Source of the DNA: Coriobacteriaceae bacterium
GTDB lineage: Bacteria > Actinomycetota > Coriobacteriia > Coriobacteriales > Eggerthellaceae
Direction of reading: 5' to 3'
NCBI GenBank assembly: GCA_015062635.1
Contig: SUUF01000013.1
Location: 1 to 15,277, forward strand
Length of the DNA stretch: 15,277 nucleotides
Position 1 is the first letter of the stretch; the number at the start of each line of letters is the position of its first letter. The notes below the pieces were generated by a model. That model worked only from the letters and a program-made list of their open reading frames with translations. It did no database searches and was not told the origin of the DNA. This document shows, in pieces, positions 1 through 6,091 of the stretch. Made by a program: the position numbers and the translations under genes.

Positions 1-483
1 ACGACCGACATCGCCGCGGGTGAAACGATCAATTCGTCGAATGTGGCCGAAAAGGCGTGGATAGCCGATTTGCTGCCTGCCGAGCCGGTGGCATACGCCG
101 ATGCAATCGGGCGGCAAGCGACATCGCCCATCATCGCCGGTGAAGTCATATCGCAAAAACGCTTCGACGAGAACGTTGGACGCATCGATGTGCCCGATGG
201 CCTGACGGCGGTGTCGTTGCCGGCTGGCGATGTGAATGCCGTCGGCGGCGCAATCGAAAGCGGCATGCAGATAGACGTCTATCTGGCCAATGGCGAGACG
301 GCCGTTCCCCTCGCCCAAAACGTCCTCGTGCTTTCGACGAGCGCGGGTTCTGCGAGCGGTTCGGGGAAGAAGATCGCATGGATCACCGTGGCCGTCGATG
401 CCGACCGCGTGCAGGAATTCGTCGCGGCGGCTGACAAGGGCGGCCTGTATTTCACGATTCCGGGAGAGAAGAAGGGAGCATGA
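1..483 (+). CDS. cpaB: CpaB/RcpC-like Flp pilus assembly protein (SAF domain), 5'-truncated
   Basis: The reading frame is open from base 1, so the start lies left of the window; 160 residues are visible. The first visible part (TTDIAAGETI, then a second turn ending SPIIAGEVIS) has the look of a SAF domain, in which the 'I-x-A-G-x-x-I' pattern is typical. It is followed by an RcpC-like domain beginning near IDVPDGLTAVSL, with GAIESGMQIDVYL matching the 'G.v.pGd.VDV' pattern of CpaB proteins. In this family CpaB/RcpC is an envelope-associated assembly factor of Tad pili; its exact role in a Gram-positive cell is unclear. The stop is 1 base before the start of the downstream TadZ/CpaE gene, and the string of tad genes after it supports the call. 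The N-terminal signal/anchor segment cannot be seen. Identity is fairly secure by motif plus context. Confidence 0.82.
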   Translation, partial: TTDIAAGETINSSNVAEKAWIADLLPAEPVAYADAIGRQATSPIIAGEVISQKRFDENVGRIDVPDGLTAVSLPAGDVNAVGGAIESGMQIDVYLANGETAVPLAQNVLVLSTSAGSASGSGKKIAWITVAVDADRVQEFVAAADKGGLYFTIPGEKKGA

Positions 484-484
484 G

Positions 485-1897
485 ATGCGTGAAGTCGTGT
501 TGTGCGCGGATGAGGAAGCCCTCCGCAACCCATCGATGATAGGGCTTGATGGGGAGTCCCTGGACTCGCAGGAATGGCTTCTCCCCCTCTCCAATGCGCA
601 TGAAGCACGAGAGTATTTGCGGGATGGGGAGGCGGACGAGGTGTGGGTGGCTTCAAGCGATGAGGTCGACCCCATCAACCTGGCGGCTGCCCTCAAGCGG
701 GAACGACGCGAGATGCGGGTATGCCTGGTCGCCTGGCAGGGCAGCGGTTCGCTGATGAGCCGGGCGAATGCGGCAGGCATCGACGAGGTCATCGGCTACC
801 GCGAGATGGCGCAGCGATACGCCCTGATGAAAGGGCGCCATCGTACGGTGAATCCGCGCCGGCGCACCCCCGCGACGGCGCTCGCCGAGAAAGCCGCGCT
901 CGCAGCGCGCGAACGGCCTGAAGGAGCACGTCATAGCGTGCCCGTCCCGGTGCCAGATCCGCTTCCGCGTTCTGCCCCAATCGCAGAAGTCCCCGATGAA
1001 GAGCCGGCCGTTGTCGACGAATCGCCCGCGCATGATGCCGGTTCCGGGGCGGGAGGGCATTCAGCGTCGATTGATGCCCCGGTGAAACGCGGGTATGCGC
1101 TCTGCGTGGTGAGTGCCAGCGGCGGGACGGGGAAGAGCACGGTGGCTGCGCTTTCCGCGCTTATCGCCTCGGGCCATGGGTATCGCACGGCTATCATCGA
1201 TGCCGACCTCCAGTTCGGCGACATAGCCTCGATGTTCGGCGAAGCGGGGACGATTCCCGTTGACAAGGCCATCGCCGATCCGACCCTGCTCACGGCTGCG
1301 CATGCCAATGGTCCCGTCGTGGTTTCTTCGCTCGAGCGGATGGAGCAATCCGAGATATACCTGCCCCAGGTGCCCGGGCTCATCGATTGGGCGCGCGAGC
1401 GCTTCGACGTCGTGGTGGTGAACACCGGCTCGTTCTGGTCGGAAAGCCACGTGCAGATGATTGAGGTGTGCACGAACACGCTGTTCCTGATGGACCAGCG
1501 TCCCACCTCGGTGAAAGCGGTGCGCAAAGCGCTCGAGCTGTGCGCGCGATGCGGGGTTGCCGCTCATCCGTTCCTGTTTGCGGTGAACCGGTGCACGCGA
1601 AAGTCGCTGCTTTCGTCAATCGATATCTCGTGTGCGCTCGATGGCGTGCCGGTCGTCGAGTTGAAGGAAGGTGGTTCCTCGGTTGCGGAATTGATGTCGG
1701 CGGGGCTCGCGATGCGGCTGATAGAGGAGCACAACGATTTGTGCGTGAGCTTGAACGACTTCCTCGGAGATGTCATCCCAGCGGCGTTGAACAACGGCGT
1801 GCCCAAACCGGCGCCGATACCGGAATTGCAGACCCGGGCTAAGGGAAAGTCGAAACGCAAGTCGTCGCGAAGGAAAGGAAGAGCGGCATGTCTTTGA
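485..1897 (+). CDS. cpaE: TadZ/CpaE-like pilus localization ATPase
   Basis: Predicted 470 aa. The frame is open further upstream, but ATG 485 is chosen because it lies one base after the cpaB stop with a purine-rich AGAAGGGAG sequence just ahead. Residues 1-120 look like a degenerate response-regulator fold, residues about 130-200 are a charged, proline-rich linker, and residues about 203-440 form a ParA/MinD-type ATPase. The deviant Walker A is SGGTGKST (212-219, catalytic K217); the position usually held by the MinD signature lysine is serine (S212). The A' aspartates are in AIIDADLQFGD (D239, D241). The C terminus ends in a strongly basic KSKRKSSRRKGR tail. TadZ/CpaE proteins are cytoplasmic polar or membrane-site markers for Tad pilus assembly. 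The stop overlaps the cpaF start by 10 bp. Family call is confident; the localization role is by analogy. Confidence 0.85.
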   Translation: MREVVLCADEEALRNPSMIGLDGESLDSQEWLLPLSNAHEAREYLRDGEADEVWVASSDEVDPINLAAALKRERREMRVCLVAWQGSGSLMSRANAAGIDEVIGYREMAQRYALMKGRHRTVNPRRRTPATALAEKAALAARERPEGARHSVPVPVPDPLPRSAPIAEVPDEEPAVVDESPAHDAGSGAGGHSASIDAPVKRGYALCVVSASGGTGKSTVAALSALIASGHGYRTAIIDADLQFGDIASMFGEAGTIPVDKAIADPTLLTAAHANGPVVVSSLERMEQSEIYLPQVPGLIDWARERFDVVVVNTGSFWSESHVQMIEVCTNTLFLMDQRPTSVKAVRKALELCARCGVAAHPFLFAVNRCTRKSLLSSIDISCALDGVPVVELKEGGSSVAELMSAGLAMRLIEEHNDLCVSLNDFLGDVIPAALNNGVPKPAPIPELQTRAKGKSKRKSSRRKGRAACL

Positions 1898-3216
1898 TGA
1901 CACGTGTGCAAGAGGCCGGCAATGACGTTGAGACGATGCGACGCGGACAGCGCCCGTCGGTGACGTTGATGGACCTGCGGCATCTACTGCAAGACCAGCT
2001 GCCAAGCGAGAAACTGGCCAGGATGGTGGCGGAAAACCCGATGCTTGCGGAAAACGAGGTCCGCAGCATTTGCCGGAAGTTCTTCGAGGACGAGGCGCTG
2101 CCGGGGATGGCGCGCATGGCCGAAACAGACCGGAATGCCCTGATTGGGCAGCTGGTCGACCGCATTTTCGGGCTCGGTCCAATCGAATCGTTGTTCGCCG
2201 ACGATGGCGTGACCGAGGTGATGGTGAACGGGCCGAACGCCGTATTCTACGAGCGGGATGGGGTGATACATCGCAGTCAGAGCGGGTTTTCGTCGGAAGA
2301 CGAGATTCGCGCCCTCATCGATCGCATCGTGGGGCCGCTTGGGCGGCGCATCGACGAGGGGTCACCGATGGTGAATGCCCGCCTGGCCGACGGTTCGCGT
2401 GTGAACGCCATCATACCGCCCGTCTCGCGTATCGGGCCCGTGCTTACCATCAGGCGGTTTCCCCGTCGGGTGATAACGCTCCATGACATGATGCGACGGG
2501 ACTTCCTCGAGGAGTCCATGGCCCGCTTCCTCGCGTGGGCGGTTAGGGCCAAGGTGAACATCGCGGTGTCGGGGGGAACCGGCACCGGGAAGACGACGCT
2601 GCTGAATGCGCTTTCGTGCGAGATTCCCCCGAACGAGCGGGTCATCACCATCGAGGATTCGGCCGAGCTCCGGTTCCTCGGGCACCCGCACGTGGTGTCT
2701 CTCGAAGCGAGGCCCATGAACGCTGAGGGCACGGGCGAGATTGCGATTCGCGATCTCGTGATAAACGCATTGCGCATGCGGCCCGACCGCATCGTTGTGG
2801 GGGAGTGCCGCGGGGCCGAGGCGCTCGACATGCTTCAGGCCATGAACACCGGCCACGATGGATCGCTCACGACCCTGCATGCCAACAGCCCCGACGACGC
2901 GATCTTGCGCTTGATGACGATGGTGCGCTATGCGGCTGACCTGCCGGTTGACGTCATCGAGCGGCAGATCGCCTCGGCCATAGGCCTCGGGGTGCAAATA
3001 GCGCGCGATGCGGCGGGTACCCGGTATGTGACGCAAGCGGTGGAATATTGCTTCGACGAGAAGGCAGGGCGCGCGCGAGCCGATGTGTTCTACGAGCGTG
3101 CGGCGGCGGGTGTGCCTGGTGTCTGGAAGCGGATTCCCCGATGGGTGGGCAAAGTCGAGGAACTCGGCATCGCCTCGTGGGAGGAGGTCGAAGAATGGGT
3201 GCAGCAGATTTCGTGA
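1888..3216 (+). CDS. cpaF: TadA/CpaF-type secretion ATPase
   Basis: Predicted 442 aa, the usual length for the family. ATG 1888 overlaps the cpaE stop and is preceded by GGAAAGGAAGAG. The protein is a type II/IV secretion-system (T2SSE/GspE superfamily) hexameric ATPase that powers pilin polymerisation from the cytoplasmic face. Visible motifs: N-terminal domain with VTEVMVNGP, the Walker A GGTGTGKTT (229-237, K235), an aspartate/glutamate box TIEDSAEL, the Walker B-like RIVVGECRG (E306), and the histidine box NTGHDGSLTTLHANSPDDA (H323, H331). All key residues are intact. It is followed by the two T2SSF platform genes; the next start (3195) lies inside this gene. An alternative ATG at 1897 would shorten the protein by three residues. 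Confidence 0.96.
   Translation: MSLMTRVQEAGNDVETMRRGQRPSVTLMDLRHLLQDQLPSEKLARMVAENPMLAENEVRSICRKFFEDEALPGMARMAETDRNALIGQLVDRIFGLGPIESLFADDGVTEVMVNGPNAVFYERDGVIHRSQSGFSSEDEIRALIDRIVGPLGRRIDEGSPMVNARLADGSRVNAIIPPVSRIGPVLTIRRFPRRVITLHDMMRRDFLEESMARFLAWAVRAKVNIAVSGGTGTGKTTLLNALSCEIPPNERVITIEDSAELRFLGHPHVVSLEARPMNAEGTGEIAIRDLVINALRMRPDRIVVGECRGAEALDMLQAMNTGHDGSLTTLHANSPDDAILRLMTMVRYAADLPVDVIERQIASAIGLGVQIARDAAGTRYVTQAVEYCFDEKAGRARADVFYERAAAGVPGVWKRIPRWVGKVEELGIASWEEVEEWVQQIS
3180..3187 (+). promoter_or_regulatory. Shine-Dalgarno site setting the tadB start
   Basis: GGAGGAGG lies within the last codons of cpaF, 7 nt before ATG 3195. The tadB frame is open back to about 3048, so this strong site is the main reason for choosing ATG 3195 over a longer protein. 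Confidence 0.7.
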
Positions 3217-4169
3217 GGATCGTCGCGGCGGCATGCGCATTTGCCGCGGCAGCGCTGTTGACGCCTCAGGTGTTGGCGGCGGTGCGGCGCTCGCGTGCAT
3301 CGGAACGCGCCAACCGGGCGGCTGCGGGCGATTCCGGGTTCGTGGCGCGGCTTTTGCGCAATGGGGTAATGCCGGCAACGGCGGCAATCGCCTGGTTGAG
3401 CCGTTTTCCTGCGGTTTCTGCCTATTGCGCGCAATTGCGCCAGCTTGCCCGGCGCCGGGGTTTCGAAACCGGGGATAACCGGGTGGGAGGCGTCGTCCTG
3501 ATGCTCGCCGTGCTGGCATTTCCCCTCGGATGGTTGGCGAGCTCGTCGCCGTTGTTCGGGTGCATGGCGTCCTTGTGCCTGGTCATCGGCTTGGGGATGG
3601 GCGCACGGCACGCGAGCGAGCGCGAGTCGGATGCGATGCGCGAGGCAGTGCCCGAGGTGCTGCACATGATGAGCTCGTGCTTTCATGCGGGGTATTCCCT
3701 CTTGCAGACGTTTCGATACATTGCCGACGAGGCTCCAGGCCGGTTGCATGACCTGTTCTTTCGGGCGGCAAGCGATTTGGAAACGGGGAGGACGGCCGAA
3801 GAGGCCTTGCGGCGGATGCGCGATGACGCCTCGTTGCCCGAACTTGCATTCGTGACCGCAGCGCTTGATATCCAACACCAAACGGGCGGCAGCTTGCAGA
3901 AGGTCATCGACAGCGCGAGCGAATCGGTTGCCGGAGAGCTTGCGTTACGCCGAGCGCTTCGTGTGCAGACCGCGCAGGCCCGTCTTTCGATGCGCATCGT
4001 CACCATCATGCCATTCGTCTTGGTGGGGATCTTCTCGTTCGTATCGCCGGGGTTCTTGTCCCCGTTCTTCACGTCGGGTTTGGGCATCGGCGTGCTCTGC
4101 CTGGCGTTTGGCATGCAGGCTGCGGGAATTCTCTCGGTGCGCAGGATGCTTGACGTCGGGGATGAGTGA
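3195..4169 (+). CDS. tadB: TadB-like pilus platform protein (T2SSF domain)
   Basis: Predicted 324 aa. The start ATG lies 22 bp inside cpaF behind a strong GGAGGAGG site. A hydrophobic N-terminal segment (about residues 5-24), a central hydrophobic pair (about 95-135), a cytoplasmic T2SSF-type helical domain (about 145-275, with VPEVLHMMSSCFHAGYSL and LDIQHQTGGSLQKVIDSAS), and a C-terminal hydrophobic pair (about 265-315) are visible. The 'hQTGGSL..vl' pattern is typical of GspF/TadB proteins. The role, from family knowledge, is an inner-membrane platform that couples the CpaF ATPase to pilin extraction. It is assigned TadB rather than TadC by its position directly after cpaF. The stop overlaps the next start by 8 bp. 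Confidence 0.9.
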   Translation: MGAADFVRIVAAACAFAAAALLTPQVLAAVRRSRASERANRAAAGDSGFVARLLRNGVMPATAAIAWLSRFPAVSAYCAQLRQLARRRGFETGDNRVGGVVLMLAVLAFPLGWLASSSPLFGCMASLCLVIGLGMGARHASERESDAMREAVPEVLHMMSSCFHAGYSLLQTFRYIADEAPGRLHDLFFRAASDLETGRTAEEALRRMRDDASLPELAFVTAALDIQHQTGGSLQKVIDSASESVAGELALRRALRVQTAQARLSMRIVTIMPFVLVGIFSFVSPGFLSPFFTSGLGIGVLCLAFGMQAAGILSVRRMLDVGDE

Positions 4170-5106
4170 GATGTCGGCGTTCGTGGCGGTTGCATGCATG
4201 GCGGCGGGGGTTTCGGGATTCTGCCTGGCTATCTCGGCGAAGCGCGTCCAGGGCGACGCCTTGCGGCAGCGGGGCTTGCGGGAGGCGCTTCGACAGGCGC
4301 CTGCCCGAACGTCCTTTGCGCTGCCGCGGGGAAGGCTACCGCCGCTCCTGCGCGCTATCGAACGTGAAAGCGGGCAAGCCCACCCTGCATGGCTCGTTCG
4401 CCTTGCGCAAGCGCGGGTGTGGAAGCTTGGGTTCAAGGATCCCCCGTCGATGATTGCCCGGGCGGGGTTGTCCGAGCATGCGACGCCCATCGGCGCCTAT
4501 ATCGTGCGGGCGGGGGAAACGATGGCGGCGATGGTCGTCGGCGGCGTTGCGGGTGGGCTTTTCTCGCCCGAATTGTCCGGTGTCCTTGCCATCGTCGGTG
4601 CGGTTGCGGGATTTCGCCGGGTGCCGTCGGCGTTGCGGGCGACAGCGGCATTCCGCAATGCCGAAATGGAGCGGCATCTTTCGGAGATGCTTGAGGTGGT
4701 GGTGCTTGGCCTTCGCAGCGGATTGTCGTTCGAGCGGTCGTTCGGGCTGTATCCCCGGTATTTCGATACCGGCCTGGCGCATTCGATGCTGCGCGTCTGC
4801 GAACGGTGGGATACCGGCTTGATGTCGCGCGAGGAAGCCCTGCGCCAGCTCGAGGCCGAATACGATTCCGCCCTGTTGTCGCGCGTGGTGGGGAGCATGA
4901 TCCGCTCGCTTCGCTTCGGCACCTCGATCGCCGACGCGCTGGAGTCAACGGCCGTTGAGGCGCGCGAGGCGCATCGAGCGCAGATGGAAGAGAAGGTCGC
5001 AAAGGTGGCGGTGAAGATGATGGTTCCCGTGGGCACGTTGATTCTGCCGGCGATGCTGCTGCTGGTGCTCGGACCGGTGATGTTGGAATTGGTTGAAGGC
5101 TTCTAA
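4162..5106 (+). CDS. tadC: TadC-like pilus platform protein (T2SSF domain)
   Basis: Predicted 314 aa from ATG 4162, which overlaps the tadB stop by 8 bp; ATG 4171 is an alternative, and the frame is open farther upstream only as a shadow of tadB. Hydrophobic segments are seen at about residues 4-24, 112-152 (two passes) and 286-309. Between the last two lies the T2SSF-type domain, with HLSEMLEVVVLGLRSGLSFE and SMIRSLRFGTSIADALES. The C terminus VPVGTLILPAMLLLVLGP is typical of TadC. As with TadB, it is expected to form the inner-membrane platform of the Tad pilus. The flp gene starts 15 bp downstream. Confidence 0.9.
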   Translation: MSEMSAFVAVACMAAGVSGFCLAISAKRVQGDALRQRGLREALRQAPARTSFALPRGRLPPLLRAIERESGQAHPAWLVRLAQARVWKLGFKDPPSMIARAGLSEHATPIGAYIVRAGETMAAMVVGGVAGGLFSPELSGVLAIVGAVAGFRRVPSALRATAAFRNAEMERHLSEMLEVVVLGLRSGLSFERSFGLYPRYFDTGLAHSMLRVCERWDTGLMSREEALRQLEAEYDSALLSRVVGSMIRSLRFGTSIADALESTAVEAREAHRAQMEEKVAKVAVKMMVPVGTLILPAMLLLVLGPVMLELVEGF

Positions 5107-5110
5107 CGAT

Positions 5111-5116
5111 AGGAGG
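5111..5116 (+). promoter_or_regulatory. Consensus Shine-Dalgarno site for flp
   Basis: AGGAGG lies 5 nt before ATG 5122 in the 15-bp gap between tadC and flp. It is one of the best ribosome sites in the operon, which fits a pilin that must be made in large amounts. Confidence 0.75.
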
Positions 5117-5121
5117 TTGCC

Positions 5122-5334
5122 ATGGTTTCGTTGGGTACGAGGATTTCGGATGCGTGCGGGATGCTTCATGGAAGGGCGTTGGCGAAACTTGCGGAAACGC
5201 GCGGGCAGGGAACGACCGAATATGCGATTCTCGTCGGAGTGCTTGTCGTGATCGCCATCCTTGCGATCACGTTGTTTCGAGACCGCATCCAGCAGCTGTG
5301 GGATGCCATCGCATCGGGCATCAACGGGTTGTAG
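5122..5334 (+). CDS. flp: Flp-type major prepilin
   Basis: Predicted 70 aa, typical for Flp/Fap pilins. The class III signal is clear: a 28-residue leader ending ...AETRG, cleavage after G28, then QGTTEY with glutamate at +5 and tyrosine at +6, followed by the hydrophobic helix AILVGVLVVIAILAITL. The mature pilin would be 42 aa. Family knowledge says the TadV/CpaA prepilin peptidase cuts after the glycine and the subunit is polymerised by CpaF and TadB/C; no peptidase gene is in view. The start is fixed by AGGAGG at 5111-5116. No terminator follows, unlike loci where flp is monocistronic; the next prepilin gene begins inside its 3' end. Confidence 0.95.
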   Translation: MVSLGTRISDACGMLHGRALAKLAETRGQGTTEYAILVGVLVVIAILAITLFRDRIQQLWDAIASGINGL

Positions 5335-5563
5335 CGCGTACGGGGAAGGCGATGCTCCCGATGCCGGCGCGCTGTCGCGCCAAGGACAAGGGACACTGGA
5401 ATATGCCCTGGTGGTCGCCGCGTTCCTGGCGATGTTCGTGGGGGCGGCGGCGCTCTGGAAGATGCTCGATGCCGGTTTGCCGGTGCAGCACGCGCTGCAG
5501 AGCGCCTCGCACCATATCTCGTCGGCGGCTCCGGGTGCGTTTTCAGACGTCTTCATGTACTGA
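5303..5563 (+). CDS. Second Flp-like small prepilin
   Basis: Predicted 86 aa. The diagnostic segment is QG|QGTLEYALVVAAFLAMF, a class III prepilin signal with glutamate +5 and tyrosine +6, followed by a hydrophobic helix and a C-terminal tail of about 38 residues (ALWKMLDAGLPVQHALQ onward). ATG 5303 lies 32 bp inside flp in another frame and gives a 28-residue leader. The only other in-frame start seen upstream is TTG 5261; an ATG at 5352 with a fair ribosome site is in a different frame and does not lead into this protein. There is no good ribosome site at 5303, so coupling to flp translation is likely. It could be a minor pilin or an assembly-initiating subunit. The protein is surely real; the start is uncertain. 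Confidence 0.75.
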   Translation: MPSHRASTGCSAYGEGDAPDAGALSRQGQGTLEYALVVAAFLAMFVGAAALWKMLDAGLPVQHALQSASHHISSAAPGAFSDVFMY

Positions 5564-6077
5564 ATGCGCATTTCGCTCTGCGGAATGCGGTTCGGGGCAG
5601 GCCACCGTCGAGGGGGCGTTTCTGATACCCGTGATATTCCTGCTGCTTCTGCTTCTGATGCAGCCGGGGATACTGCTGTACGACCGGATGGTCATGAATG
5701 CGGCCGCCTATGAGGCATGCCGGATGCTCGCGACCCGCTCCCCGGCTTCCGGAGTCGATGACGCGACGTATGAAGAGGCGATCAGGCGCCATCTTGGGGC
5801 GATACCGCAGCAGGAGAACTTCCATCGCCATCGGGACGGGTGTTCCTGGCGGATTCGCCTCGAAGGCGACGAGCGGGCGTCAAAGGTGAGCGTGAGCATC
5901 GCCGGCAGCGTGCGGTTGCTCCCCTTGCTCGATATGGGCGGGACCTTGTTGGGCATCGGCGATGGCGCGGGGAATATCGAGGTGTCGGTTCACGCGAGCA
6001 TGCCCACGCAAGACGCGTGGGTGGGCGGAAATGCGTTGGGAATGGACCCTGGGGCATGGGTCGGGAAATGGAAATGA
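5535..6077 (+). CDS. tadE: TadE-like pseudopilin
   Basis: Up to 180 aa. The class III signal reads GSG|QATVEGAFLIPVIF (cleavage after G21, glutamate +5), followed by a leucine-rich membrane helix and the segment LLYDRMVMNAAAYEACR, typical of TadE proteins. The rest (about 120 residues) is predicted extracytoplasmic and has few features beyond scattered cysteines. No ATG exists in this frame near the signal; GTG 5535, 29 bp inside the preceding gene, is the only nearby in-frame start. An ATG at 5564, in TGAATG with the previous stop, is in another frame and would join this frame only with a one-base shift at the GGGG run 5594-5597. TadE proteins are processed minor pilins needed for Tad pilus assembly. 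Family call good, start doubtful. Confidence 0.78.
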   Translation: MRFQTSSCTECAFRSAECGSGQATVEGAFLIPVIFLLLLLLMQPGILLYDRMVMNAAAYEACRMLATRSPASGVDDATYEEAIRRHLGAIPQQENFHRHRDGCSWRIRLEGDERASKVSVSIAGSVRLLPLLDMGGTLLGIGDGAGNIEVSVHASMPTQDAWVGGNALGMDPGAWVGKWK

Positions 6078-6085
6078 GGGAGGTG
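6078..6085 (+). promoter_or_regulatory. Shine-Dalgarno site deciding the TadG-like start
   Basis: GGGAGGTG follows the tadE stop and ends 6 nt before ATG 6092. It favours ATG 6092 over the in-frame ATGs at 6068 and 6074. Confidence 0.65.
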
Positions 6086-6091
6086 AGCGAT

